This document shows, piece after piece, positions 37,793 through 46,779 of a stretch of 64,000 nucleotides of DNA. The position numbers and the translations under genes were made by a program. Within the stretch, counting starts at the first letter, position 1, and every line of letters starts with the position of its first letter. This stretch comes from an uncultured Rhodospirillales bacterium (GTDB lineage: Bacteria > Pseudomonadota > Alphaproteobacteria > Acetobacterales > Acetobacteraceae): the NCBI GenBank assembly GCA_903835235.1, contig CAILMF010000015.1:186001-250000 (forward strand), written 5' to 3'. The notes beneath the pieces were generated by a model. That model did not search any database. It worked only from the letters and a program-made list of their open reading frames with translations, and was not told where the DNA came from.

Positions 37793-38721
37793 CCACGCCT
37801 CCGGAACCAGCCGAGGATGCCGCGTGGCGCTACGGCGACGAAGACCACCAGCATCCAGCCGACGATCCAGAGGTTGAGCGCGGAGGAGATGGTGACGGTC
37901 GCGGCCTGTTGCAGGCTGGCCAGCAGCACCGCGCCGATGACCGGTCCCGCCCAGGTGCCGGCGCCGCCGATCAGCGGCATGGCGATGGCATTGACCGCAT
38001 AGGCCAAGCTGAAGGCGGCTTCCGGGTTCAGGTAGCCGCTGTAGTAGGGCAGGGGGGCGCCGGCCACGCCCATCAGCGCGCCGCACAACGTGGTCGCCAC
38101 CAGCTTTAGCCGTAGCGTCGGCACGCCTACTGCTTCCGCAGCGCGTTCATTGTCGCGAATGGCCTGCAAGCCGCGGCCGAGGCGGGACATTTCCACTGCG
38201 CGGCCGATGCCGGTGGTGCCGATGGCCAGCACCAGCATGACGATGAACAGCATCTCGCTGTAGCTGTTGAACGGGGGGATGTCGCGCGCGTGGATGATGT
38301 AGGCGCCGCGGGAGCCGCCGACATAGTCCCAGTTCACCACCAGGGTTTGCAGCACCACCGCCAGGCAGAGCGTTGCGATGGAAAAGTAGACGCCCTTCAG
38401 CCGCAGCGTCAGGTAGCCGGTGCCCAGCCCCAGCAGTCCCGCCACCGCGGCGGCGGCGAAGATGCCGGGTATCAGGTCCCAGCCCAGCCATTGCCGCACC
38501 ACGATGGCGCTGTAGGCACCGGCCGCCATGAAGCCTGCCGCACCGAAATTCACGTAGCCGGCATAGCCGCCCAGGATGTTCCAGGCGCCGGCCAGCACCA
38601 CGTATTGCAGTACGAAGTAGCCGGCGAAGTAGCCGTAGTCGTTGCCCAGCAGCCGCAGCCCGGCCACCAGCGCGAGGCCGAGCCCGGCTGCGCCCAGCCA
38701 GAAGCGGAAGTTCGCGTTCAT
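37789..38721 (-). CDS. Branched-chain amino acid ABC transporter permease, LivM-like
   Basis: A 310-residue integral membrane protein with eight to nine hydrophobic segments, starting at FWLGAAGLGLALVAGLRLL. NILGGYAGYVNFGAAGFMAAGAY is the hallmark block of LivM permeases, and GRGLQAIRDNERAAEAVGV gives the EAA-like loop that contacts the ATPase. Overlaps both neighbours by four bases. Confidence 0.93.
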   Translation of the reverse strand: MNANFRFWLGAAGLGLALVAGLRLLGNDYGYFAGYFVLQYVVLAGAWNILGGYAGYVNFGAAGFMAAGAYSAIVVRQWLGWDLIPGIFAAAAVAGLLGLGTGYLTLRLKGVYFSIATLCLAVVLQTLVVNWDYVGGSRGAYIIHARDIPPFNSYSEMLFIVMLVLAIGTTGIGRAVEMSRLGRGLQAIRDNERAAEAVGVPTLRLKLVATTLCGALMGVAGAPLPYYSGYLNPEAAFSLAYAVNAIAMPLIGGAGTWAGPVIGAVLLASLQQAATVTISSALNLWIVGWMLVVFVAVAPRGILGWFRRRG

Positions 38722-39599
38722 GCCGCCTTCCCGAACAGGCCCTGAGGCCGGAAGGCCAGCACCAGCAGCAACCAGCCGAAGGCGACCGCCGGCGACCAGG
38801 AGGGGCCGAAGAAGGTCGCCGTCACGTTCTCCACCACGCCGAACAGCAGCGCCGCCATGATGCAGCCGGGCAGCGAGGCCATGCCGCCCATGATGCAGAT
38901 GGCGAAGACGCGGCCGATGAAAACCTGGCCGGAGGAGGGTTCCACGGGTTGCACCACAACCAGGGCACCGCCAGCCATCGAAGCCAGGGCGATGGAGATG
39001 CCGAAGGCCAGTCGCTTGATCCGCACCGGGTCTATGGCCATCAGCCGCAGCGCCTCGGCGTCCTGCGCCACGGCAGCGATGGCGAGGCCGGTGAAACTTC
39101 GATGCAGGTAGACGAACAAGCCGCCGATACAGGCCATGGCGAACAGCCCCGGCACGAGCATGCGTAGCGGCAGGTCGATCTCGCCGATCCGCCAGGTGGT
39201 GTAGGCGTAGGACGGGTCTAGAAACCGTTGCTCCGGCCCGAAGGCCATGACGAGTCCGACCTCGATGATGAACATGACGCCGAAGAAGAACGCCAGGCCC
39301 TGCAACGCCTCGTCGCCGCGCTTTTCAAAAAAGTGGTGGTAGGCGTTGTAGATGCCGATGCCGAACACGTAGAACAGCGGCGCTTGCAGTACCGCCACGA
39401 CAAGCGGGTCCAGTCCCAGCCAGGTGCCCAGCACCACCACGGTGAAGGCGCCGGTCACCATCAGCGCGGGGTGGGCGATATTGACGATGTCCAGCATGCC
39501 GAAGGACACCGCCAGGCCCGAGGCCGCGGCGGCGTAGAGGCCGCCGAGGAGCAGGCCGCTGACGATGCCGTTCAGCAGCAGCGAAAGGTCGAACTCCAT
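38718..39599 (-). CDS. Branched-chain amino acid ABC transporter permease, LivH-like
   Basis: A 293-residue permease. The N-terminal LLLNGIVSGLLLGGLYAAAASGLAVSFGMLDIVNIAHPALM is the standard LivH opening, and the late GRVFAICIMGGMASLPGCIMAALLFGVVENV is the matching cytoplasmic/core block. It pairs with the LivM-like protein as the channel. Ten bases separate it from the receptor gene upstream. Confidence 0.93.
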   Translation of the reverse strand: MEFDLSLLLNGIVSGLLLGGLYAAAASGLAVSFGMLDIVNIAHPALMVTGAFTVVVLGTWLGLDPLVVAVLQAPLFYVFGIGIYNAYHHFFEKRGDEALQGLAFFFGVMFIIEVGLVMAFGPEQRFLDPSYAYTTWRIGEIDLPLRMLVPGLFAMACIGGLFVYLHRSFTGLAIAAVAQDAEALRLMAIDPVRIKRLAFGISIALASMAGGALVVVQPVEPSSGQVFIGRVFAICIMGGMASLPGCIMAALLFGVVENVTATFFGPSWSPAVAFGWLLLVLAFRPQGLFGKAA

Positions 39600-39608
39600 T
39601 GGAGCAGC

Positions 39609-40883
39609 TTAGGCCGGCGTGCCGTAGGGCGCGCGCGGCGTGCCGGACTTCAGGTTCGGCGGATACAGGATCACCTTGGCGCCGGGCCGCTTGTAGCGCT
39701 CCAGGTCGCCATCGGTGATGCCCTGGAACTGTACCAGCAGGTTGCGCTCATGTGCCCATTCGCCGGAGGCGCTGAACGTCACCGGGCCGATGATGGTGTC
39801 GAACACCTGCGAATGCATGTCCGCCGCCAGGGCCGCCTGGTCGATCTTGCCAACGCGCTTCACCGCCTGCTCGACCACCTGCATCTGCGCATAGGCGTAG
39901 GGCGGGATGTAATTGCCCAGCACGTCGGTCTGTTCCTTGGCCGCTACCTCCCGGTACTTGGTAAGGAATTCGGTGACGCCCGGGAAGTTCATCGTCGGCT
40001 CGACCGAGAAGATGTCCCAGTTGACCAGGTTGTTCAAAATCGGCCCCAGCTGCGCCTGGAAGGCCGCGAGCTGCGGCCCGACCATGCCGCCGCCGAACAT
40101 CTGCGCGGAAATCCGCAACTCGCTGGCGGCGCGCAGGATGCCGTTGGAATCCGGCGGATAGCTGGCGATGTAGATCAGGTCCGGCCGTGCCGCCTGGATC
40201 GCCCGCATCGTCGGCGTGAAGTCCACGGTGCTGGGGGGGTAGCTGCGGTCATAGACGACGCGGATGTTGCGCTGCCGCGCCAGGAAGCGGGCACTTTCGG
40301 CGGCGCGCTGGGCGAAGTCGTTGTCGACCGCCAGGATGGCGATGCTGCGCGGCTTGGGCTCCAGCGTGCCGGCGATGTCGAGGAAGCCCTTGGCGAAGGT
40401 CTCCTTCATGTTGTCGCCGACGACGTTCATGTTGAAGTGGCGGTCGTACTTGAAGGTGGTGTTGACCCCGGCGCCGAGAATGGTGACGAAGCACATCTGG
40501 CGCTGCATTACCACCGGCATGGCCGGCGCGATCATGGCCGTGGCGTAGGGCGAGGTGACGAGGTCGACCTTATCCACGTCCAGCAACTTGGTGTAGATGC
40601 CTGGCACCTGGCCGCCATTGGTCTGGTCGTCGTAAAACACCAGCTGCACTGGCCGGCCAAGCAGGCCGCCCTTGGCGTTGACATCCGAAGCCCAGATCTG
40701 CTGCGCCGCCAGCGCCGCCCGGCCATTGCCGGCCAGGCCGCCCGAGAGGGACATGGAGAAGCCGATGCGGATGGGGTTGGCGCCTTGGGCCAGGGCCGGG
40801 AACACCCCGGCCGAGACCCCGGCGCCCGCAACCGCGCTGGCCAGCGCCAGCCGCCCGAAATCACGCCTGCCGATGTTCCGCAT
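39609..40883 (-). CDS. ABC transporter substrate-binding protein, LivK/amide-type
   Basis: A 424-residue periplasmic receptor. The N-terminus MRNIGRRDFGRLALASAVAGAG carries a twin-arginine-like RRDFGRL followed by a hydrophobic stretch and PALAQG, so export by Tat is likely. IRIGFSMSLSGGLAGNGRAALAAQQIWASDVNAKGGLLGRPVQLVFYDDQ is the usual Peripla_BP_6 opening. The ligand is not known; amino acids, amides or aromatic acids are possible. The ATG at 40883 has GGGAGG upstream. First gene of the transporter operon. Confidence 0.92.
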   Translation of the reverse strand: MRNIGRRDFGRLALASAVAGAGVSAGVFPALAQGANPIRIGFSMSLSGGLAGNGRAALAAQQIWASDVNAKGGLLGRPVQLVFYDDQTNGGQVPGIYTKLLDVDKVDLVTSPYATAMIAPAMPVVMQRQMCFVTILGAGVNTTFKYDRHFNMNVVGDNMKETFAKGFLDIAGTLEPKPRSIAILAVDNDFAQRAAESARFLARQRNIRVVYDRSYPPSTVDFTPTMRAIQAARPDLIYIASYPPDSNGILRAASELRISAQMFGGGMVGPQLAAFQAQLGPILNNLVNWDIFSVEPTMNFPGVTEFLTKYREVAAKEQTDVLGNYIPPYAYAQMQVVEQAVKRVGKIDQAALAADMHSQVFDTIIGPVTFSASGEWAHERNLLVQFQGITDGDLERYKRPGAKVILYPPNLKSGTPRAPYGTPA

Positions 40884-41069
40884 GCCCTGCCTCCCTGGTG
40901 TGCCACGGTGCCCGCTTCGGCGGTGCTTGCCCGTTGGCATTGCGTTTCCGCTGCAACGATGCGCGGGATCGCCCGCGCCGGTCAATCGGCTATGATCGGT
41001 GGGCCACCAGGCAACCTCGCCCGTCGCTCCTGCGAAATGCCTGCACCTTAACCTGCCCGGAGAGCCGAC

Positions 41070-41357
41070 ATGCCGAAGCGCCGCCTTGCCGCTCCCTTGC
41101 TGGTCGCGTTGCTGCTGCCGGGTAGCGCCCTGGCGGCTTCCCCGGCCGAGCGCCTCGCCGCGCCGTGCCAGGGCTGCCACGGTGTGGTCGGGGCCATGCC
41201 GACGCTGGTCGGGCGCCACAGCGTGGCGGAACTGGCGGCCATGCTGCGCGACTTCCGCTCAGATGCCCGGCCCGCCACGGTGATGGGCCGGATCGCCCGT
41301 GGCTATACCGAGGAGGAGATCGGCATCCTCGCCCGGTATTACGCCAAGCCGGATTAG
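41070..41357 (+). CDS. Small c-type cytochrome
   Basis: A 95-residue secreted protein. A cleavable signal (RRLAAPLLVALLLPGSALAA) is followed by CQGCH, the heme attachment site, and a Met within MGRIARGYTEEEIGILARYYAKPD that may be the axial ligand. The form is like cytochrome c553 or the cytochrome subunit of flavocytochrome c, but no flavoprotein partner is adjacent. It could carry electrons to or from the neighbouring molybdoenzyme, although the genes converge. Confidence 0.87.
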   Translation: MPKRRLAAPLLVALLLPGSALAASPAERLAAPCQGCHGVVGAMPTLVGRHSVAELAAMLRDFRSDARPATVMGRIARGYTEEEIGILARYYAKPD

Positions 41358-41380
41358 CGCCTGGTGCGCCAGGCCGTGGC

Positions 41381-43678
41381 TCAGTCGCCCTGTTTCGGCG
41401 GCGAGAAGGCGCGGATCGGCGGCAGGTTACCGGTGAAGCGCTCCACCTCGCAGCAGGTCAATTGCCCCGTGCTGCCCTGGGCAAGGCTGGAGGTTCCGAC
41501 ATCCCGAGTCAGCACGTTCGGGTTGCCATGCACGCAGAGCGGGTTGGCCTCCGCGGGGTCCTCGGGGTCGTACCAGGCGCCGGTGGGCAGTTGCAGCACG
41601 CCGGGCATCACGTCGTTGGAAACCTCGGCGGAGGCCAGGCAGGCGCCGCGGGCGTTGAACAGCCGCACGATGTCGCCACTGTTGATCCCCCGCGGCGCGG
41701 CATCGGCCGGGTTGATCCGCATGACCTCCCGTCCGCGCCGCTTGGCGCCGTTGCTGTGGCCGCCGAAGTCGAACTGGCTGTGCAGCCGCGTGGCCGGCTG
41801 GTTGGCCACGAGGCGAAGCGGCTCGGCGGCGCTGGGCACGTCGCTGGGCGGCAGCCAGGCAGGGTGGCCGAGGCAGTCGGCATAGCCGAAGCCGGCGATC
41901 TTTTCCGAGTACAGCTCGATCCGGCCCGACGGCGTCGGCAGCGGATGCTCCACCGGATCGTCGCGGAAATCGCGCAGGATGCCGCCATGGTCCGGCTGCT
42001 GCGGCAGCAGGATTTCGCCGCGCACCCAGAACTCCTCGAAGCTCGGTGCCTCCAGCCCCTTGGCGGCCAGGGCCTCGCGGGTCTTCTCGTACATCCAGCG
42101 CAGCCAGCCGGTGGCGTCGCGGCCTTCCGAGAACGCCTCCAGCTTGCCCAGCCGCTCGGCCAGGGCGCAGAAGATCGTGTAGTCGTCCCGCGCCTCACCG
42201 AAGGGCTCGGCGATGCGGTGCATGGCCACCATCAGCGGGTCGGTGCTGGCGCTGCCGATATCCTCGCGCTCCAGTGTCATCGTCACCGGCAGCACGATAT
42301 CCGCGTGGCGCGCCGTGGCGGTCCAGGCGAGTTCATGCACCACCAGCGTCTCCACCCGGCGGAAGGCGGCGCGCAGCCGGCCGAGGTCCTGGTGGTGATG
42401 GAACGGATTGCCGCCGGCCCAGTACACCAGCTTCACGTCCGGGTAGGACAACCGCTGGCCGTTGTAGTCGAAGGGCTCGCCCGGATGCAGCAGCATGTCG
42501 GAGATGCGGGCGACCGGGATGAACGCCGCCACCCGGTTCTGCCCCTGCGGCAGCGCCGCGGTCGGCACCGCATTGCTGCGCTTGCCGTAGTGGGAAAGCG
42601 CGCCCAGCGCGTAGTTGTAGCCGCCGCCTGGCAGCCCGATCTGCCCGAGCATCGCCGCCAGCACGGCCGCCATCCACACCGGCTGCTCGCCGTGTTCGGC
42701 GCGTTGCAGGCTGTGCGCCATGGTGATCAGGCTGCGCTTGCCGGGCAGCCGGCTGGCCAGCGCGCGGATGGCCTCGGCCGAGATGCCACAGATCGGCGCT
42801 GCCCATTCCGGCGTCTTTGCCACGCCATCGCTCTCGCCCAGCAGATAAGCGCTGAACTGCGCCCAGCCCGTTGTGTAGCGGGCGATGAAGTCGCGGTCGT
42901 ACAGGCCCTCCGCCACCAGCACATGCGCCAGGCCGAGCATCAGGGCGGTGTCGGTATTCGGTGTGATCGTCAGCCACTCGGCCTCGCATTCCGCCGGCAG
43001 GTCGTCGCGCAGCGGGCCGACGAGGACGAAGTCGCAGCCGCGCTTGCGCGCCGCCAGCATGCTGCCACGTTCGCTGTGCTGGCTGACCCCGCCGCCGCCG
43101 ACCATGCTGTTCTTCAGTGCCATGCCGCCGAAGGCCAGGATGAAGTCGGTCTGCTTCGCCACTTGCTCCCACGAAACCGCGTTGCGCGTCACATCCTCGA
43201 ACGGCCCCATGATGTGCGGCAGGATGACGTTGGAGGCGCCGGCGGAGTAGCTGTTCACGCTGCGGACATAGCCGCCCAGCGTGGTGTTCAGGAACCGATG
43301 CACTTGGCTCTGCGCGTGGTGGAACCGCCCGGCCGAGGACCAGCCATAGCTGCCGCCGAAGATGCCCTGCGGACCGTGCTTGTCCCGCACCCGCGCCAGT
43401 TCCCCGGCCAGCAGGTCCAGCACCTGGTCCCATTCCATCTCGACGAAGTCGTCGTTGCCGCGAAGCGGGTCGGCGCCCGGGCCGCGTTCCAGCCAGCCCT
43501 TGCGGACCATCGGCTTGGCGATGCGCGCCTCATGCCGCAGCGCGTCCGGGAAGTTCTGCAGGATGCCGTTGGGGTCGGGGTCGCCGGGGTGCGGCACCAC
43601 CACCAGGCGGCCGTCGCGCATCCCCGCGCGGAACACGCCCCAATGCGATGAATGCGGCAGCAGACCGTCCGGCGCCAT
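41381..43678 (-). CDS. Molybdopterin-dependent oxidoreductase, BisC/TorZ-like
   Basis: A 765-residue molybdenum enzyme of the DMSO reductase family. It starts HSSHWGVFRAGMRDGRLVVVPHPGDPDPN, lacks the N-terminal iron-sulfur cysteines, and has GGSYGWSSAGRFHHAQSQ, in which a Ser fits the Mo ligand of DMSO/TMAO/biotin sulfoxide reductases. The C-terminal ADAAPRGINSGDIVRLFNARGACLASAEVS domain binds cofactor. There is no Tat signal, so a cytoplasmic BisC-like S- or N-oxide reductase is favoured. ATG at 43678 is used. It is 56 bases downstream of the Bug receptor on the same strand. Confidence 0.9.
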   Translation of the reverse strand: MAPDGLLPHSSHWGVFRAGMRDGRLVVVPHPGDPDPNGILQNFPDALRHEARIAKPMVRKGWLERGPGADPLRGNDDFVEMEWDQVLDLLAGELARVRDKHGPQGIFGGSYGWSSAGRFHHAQSQVHRFLNTTLGGYVRSVNSYSAGASNVILPHIMGPFEDVTRNAVSWEQVAKQTDFILAFGGMALKNSMVGGGGVSQHSERGSMLAARKRGCDFVLVGPLRDDLPAECEAEWLTITPNTDTALMLGLAHVLVAEGLYDRDFIARYTTGWAQFSAYLLGESDGVAKTPEWAAPICGISAEAIRALASRLPGKRSLITMAHSLQRAEHGEQPVWMAAVLAAMLGQIGLPGGGYNYALGALSHYGKRSNAVPTAALPQGQNRVAAFIPVARISDMLLHPGEPFDYNGQRLSYPDVKLVYWAGGNPFHHHQDLGRLRAAFRRVETLVVHELAWTATARHADIVLPVTMTLEREDIGSASTDPLMVAMHRIAEPFGEARDDYTIFCALAERLGKLEAFSEGRDATGWLRWMYEKTREALAAKGLEAPSFEEFWVRGEILLPQQPDHGGILRDFRDDPVEHPLPTPSGRIELYSEKIAGFGYADCLGHPAWLPPSDVPSAAEPLRLVANQPATRLHSQFDFGGHSNGAKRRGREVMRINPADAAPRGINSGDIVRLFNARGACLASAEVSNDVMPGVLQLPTGAWYDPEDPAEANPLCVHGNPNVLTRDVGTSSLAQGSTGQLTCCEVERFTGNLPPIRAFSPPKQGD

Positions 43679-43734
43679 GGCATGCGTCTCCCTCAAGGTG
43701 GCGGATGCTGCCCGCCGGGGTCGCCGCGCGCAAC

Positions 43735-44697
43735 CTATCCCAGCCTGGCGCCCGAGGCCTCGACGATAGCCCGCCAACGCACCTGTTCCGCCGCCACGAA
43801 GTCGCGGTAGCGCGACAGGTCCAGGCTCAGCATGCGCTCGCTGTCGGTCCGTGCCGCCCAGGTCGCCGCGGCCTCGCTGGCCAATATCGCGGTGGTTTCC
43901 GCCGAAAGGCGCCGCGCGATCTCAAGGGGCGTGCCGATGGGCAGGAACAGGCCGGACCACACGCCCAGTTCCGCCGCTGGCCAGCCCAGTTCGCCCAAGG
44001 TCTGCACCTGCGGCAGGGCCACCATGCGCCGGTTGCCCGTCACCGCCAGCGGCCGCAACTGCCCACCCTCGATCAAGGGGCCGCTGGTGACGGCATAGTC
44101 GAAGATCAGGTCCAGCCGGCCGGCCGCCACATCCGCCAGCGCCGCCGGCGTGCCGCGATACGGCACATGCACCAGCTCCACCCCCGCCACCTTGGCGAAC
44201 AGCGCGCCCGCCAGGTGCACCCCGGTGCCGACCCCGCCGGAGCCGTAGTTCAACCTGCCGGGATTGGCCTTGGCGAAGGCCACGAGCTCCGGCATGGAGC
44301 GAAAGCGCGAGCCGGCGCCGACCACGGCGATGTTCATGTCTGCGAACAGCCCGTGCACTGCAATGAAGTCGGCGAGGGGATCGAAGCTCAGCCGGTACAG
44401 CGCGGGGTTGGAGCCGTGGGTGCCCATGGTGCCGAACAGCAGCGTGTAGCCGTCCGGCCGCGCCCGCGCCGCGTATTCGGTGCCGATATTGCCGCCGGCG
44501 CCGCCCTTGTTCTCCACCACCACCGCCTGGCCGAGCCGCTGGCCGAGTTGCGCCGCCATGAAGCGGGCATTGCTGTCCGGCAGGCCGCCGGGGACGAAAG
44601 GGCAAACCATGGTGATGGGCCGACTCGGCCATGCCTCCTGCGCCAGGGCCGGCGCCGCCAACAGCGCCGTACCCAGCAATGCCCTGCGTCCCAGCAT
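43735..44697 (-). CDS. Bug family tripartite tricarboxylate transporter receptor
   Basis: A 320-residue periplasmic binding protein. The signal MLGRRALLGTALLAAPALAQ precedes AWPSRPITMVCPFVPGGLPDSNARFMA, the Bug opening. QAVVVENKGGAGGNIGTEYAARARPDGYTLLFGT and HVPYRGTPAALADV are the ligand-loop blocks. No TctA/TctB membrane genes are nearby, so it is an orphan receptor. It may share a transcript with the molybdoenzyme gene downstream. Confidence 0.92.
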   Translation of the reverse strand: MLGRRALLGTALLAAPALAQEAWPSRPITMVCPFVPGGLPDSNARFMAAQLGQRLGQAVVVENKGGAGGNIGTEYAARARPDGYTLLFGTMGTHGSNPALYRLSFDPLADFIAVHGLFADMNIAVVGAGSRFRSMPELVAFAKANPGRLNYGSGGVGTGVHLAGALFAKVAGVELVHVPYRGTPAALADVAAGRLDLIFDYAVTSGPLIEGGQLRPLAVTGNRRMVALPQVQTLGELGWPAAELGVWSGLFLPIGTPLEIARRLSAETTAILASEAAATWAARTDSERMLSLDLSRYRDFVAAEQVRWRAIVEASGARLG

Positions 44698-44724
44698 GTC
44701 GCTTCCTCCGGGTTTTGCCCGGAT

Positions 44725-44770
44725 GCTAGGGTCTGACAGACGCGTACGGAAGCGTCTGTCAGACCCTAGC
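44725..44770 (-). terminator. Perfect 19-bp hairpin after the amine oxidase gene
   Basis: Bases 44725-44743 are the reverse complement of 44752-44770, with an eight-base loop. A second shorter stem (CGCCGGTGA 44796-44804 with TCACCGGCG 44807-44815) lies between it and the amine oxidase stop at 44827. The position, downstream of a four-gene unit and upstream of the next gene on the same strand, fits a terminator, but the perfect long stem without a T-run also fits abutted ends of a small mobile element. Confidence 0.6.
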
Positions 44771-44826
44771 CGATGTTCGAGCGGCTGATTCACGCCGCCG
44801 GTGATTTCACCGGCGACGATCAGACG

Positions 44827-46779
44827 CTAGCTGCAACAGCTTGGCGTGTCCGGCGCGCAGCAACTGGCGCCGTCCTGCACGCTGTGCGCGTCCTTGCGGC
44901 CCGGCAGGTCCATGGCCGGGTTGGCGGTGAAGAAGTTATTCGGCTTCAGGCTGAAGCCGGCATACTCCACCGGCATCACCGGGAAGTCCTCTGGCTTGCA
45001 GACATGGGTGTGGCCGAAGCTGTGCCACAGCACCAGGTCGCCGTTCTCGATGCCCTTGTTGTCGGCGATGAAGGCAGGCAGCCCGGCGCCGCCTTCATGC
45101 TGGTTGGGGTAGTCGCCGCTGGCATACTTGTGCGCGGGGTCATAGGCCGTGACCCACAGGTGCTTGGTGGCGAAGGCGCCGCGCTGGCGCACCGTGCTGC
45201 CCTCGGCCGCCAGCATCAGCGGGCTGGGCATGCCCACCAGCTTATAGCCGGGGTGGTTGCCCACGGCGTTGCGCCGGTTCGGGTTCACCACCTTCCAGAA
45301 GCGGCCGGTGCGGCCATCCAACTCGCGCGCAGCTTCCTGCTCGGTCTTCAACACGCGCGACGTAGTGTCGAACACGTTGCCATAGGGGTTGTCCGGCCCC
45401 ATCGGCCGCGGCACGAACTCGTTCTCCGTCACGCTGTTGCCGCTGCCATCCACTTCCATGTGCAGCCTGGCGTTGAAGAAGTGCTGGTGCGTCGGACCGC
45501 CCAGGCCTTCCGCCACCATGCCGCCCCAGGGGTACGGCGCGCCGGGCGCGACGCCGGTGGTTTGGATGATGCCGGTCAGCTTGGCTTCCAGTTGGATGGT
45601 GCCGTCCAGGTACAGGTACCAGTAGAAGCCGTAGTCGTAATTGCCGACGGTCGCGAAGAAGCTGATGACCAGCCGGCGCGAGCGCCGGACCTCGAACACG
45701 CCAGTGCGGAACTCGTAGTGTTTCCATAGCGTGCCGTAGTCTTCCTCATGCAGGCAGATGGCGTTCTTCATCACGAAGGCATTGCCCTCGTCATCCACCG
45801 CTGGCACGTCGAAGTAGCGGATCAGGCCGAGGCAGTCGCAGCCCAGTTCCAGCTGGTTGGCCAGCTTGCCCAGGCCGTATTCGCCGGCGTCGAAGGCGGA
45901 TTTCCAGTAGTGGCTGTGGTTCGGGTCGGCGTAGGGGACGCACATCTCGGTGACGCTGGCGCGGTAAATGATGGGCCGCAGCGCCTCCCCCTCCTGCCAG
46001 CCGAGTTGGTGCAGCACCAAGCCTTCCCGCGGGGTGAAGCCGATGCGGAAGCGCCAGTTCTCCCAACTCACCGCCCAGCCATCCACGCTGAAGGAAGGCC
46101 CCTGCGGCTGGCTGATGGTCAGCGGCTTCAGCGTCTCGCGCGGGGTGCCGAGCGAGGGCGTGTCATAGGGGTGGTTGCGGCGCGGGATCGGCGTGTCGCG
46201 ACCGTCATCAACCAGTTCCACCACGCGCTCGGCGATCAGGTCCACCACCGCGACCAGGCCCTCGATCGGGTGGGCATACCCGTTGTCGGTGCGCGAGGAG
46301 CGCAGGAAGCTGGTGGCGCGCAGCAGCCGCTTGCCCTGGAATTCCGGCTCGCCGAAGTAGCCGGCCGAGAACGGATCCACCTGCACATGCTCGAACTCGG
46401 CCTCGGTCACGCCGCGCCGCTTCAGCGCCGCCTGCCAATCGGCATCGGCCTTGACGATGCGCTCACAGGCAAAGAACTCCTCGATCATGATCGGCGCCTG
46501 GCCATAGGGCGCCTGGTCCAGCGGCAGCTGGCGCCAGTCCTTCACCTCGCCGCTGTCCAGGTTCACCAGCGCTTCGAAGGTGTCGCCATTGGCGCGGTCC
46601 AGCACCATGGCGAAGGCTTCGCGTGGGCAAGGCTCGCCCGCCAGTACCCGGGCCTTTTCCGGCTCGGCCAGTTGCACAATGGGGAAGCGGCAGCGCGGCC
46701 CCAGCCGGCCGCTTGCCTTCAGGATATCGCAGGCGCGCTGCGCCTCCGCGGTGCTCAACGGGTCGAGCGGATGGGTCAT
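44827..46779 (-). CDS. Copper-containing primary amine oxidase
   Basis: A 650-residue enzyme that oxidises primary amines to aldehydes, ammonia and hydrogen peroxide. Tyr381 in VGNYDYGF is the precursor of the topaquinone cofactor. AFDAGEYGLG holds the catalytic Asp298. HQHFFNARLHMEVDG gives two copper His and HTHVCKPEDFPVMP the third. There is no signal peptide at the N-terminus. The C-terminus ends in a cysteine-rich tail (SCCAPDTPSCCS), a possible metal-binding addition. It overlaps the upstream hydrolase gene by four bases. Confidence 0.93.
   Translation of the reverse strand: MTHPLDPLSTAEAQRACDILKASGRLGPRCRFPIVQLAEPEKARVLAGEPCPREAFAMVLDRANGDTFEALVNLDSGEVKDWRQLPLDQAPYGQAPIMIEEFFACERIVKADADWQAALKRRGVTEAEFEHVQVDPFSAGYFGEPEFQGKRLLRATSFLRSSRTDNGYAHPIEGLVAVVDLIAERVVELVDDGRDTPIPRRNHPYDTPSLGTPRETLKPLTISQPQGPSFSVDGWAVSWENWRFRIGFTPREGLVLHQLGWQEGEALRPIIYRASVTEMCVPYADPNHSHYWKSAFDAGEYGLGKLANQLELGCDCLGLIRYFDVPAVDDEGNAFVMKNAICLHEEDYGTLWKHYEFRTGVFEVRRSRRLVISFFATVGNYDYGFYWYLYLDGTIQLEAKLTGIIQTTGVAPGAPYPWGGMVAEGLGGPTHQHFFNARLHMEVDGSGNSVTENEFVPRPMGPDNPYGNVFDTTSRVLKTEQEAARELDGRTGRFWKVVNPNRRNAVGNHPGYKLVGMPSPLMLAAEGSTVRQRGAFATKHLWVTAYDPAHKYASGDYPNQHEGGAGLPAFIADNKGIENGDLVLWHSFGHTHVCKPEDFPVMPVEYAGFSLKPNNFFTANPAMDLPGRKDAHSVQDGASCCAPDTPSCCS

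Noticed and set aside
39228-41051. 607-residue plus-strand frame opposite the transporter genes
   Set aside because: Antisense of the receptor and LivH-like genes; no recognisable domain.
41165-43651. 828-residue plus-strand frame opposite the molybdoenzyme
   Set aside because: The minus-strand protein has clear molybdopterin oxidoreductase motifs; the plus frame is its shadow.
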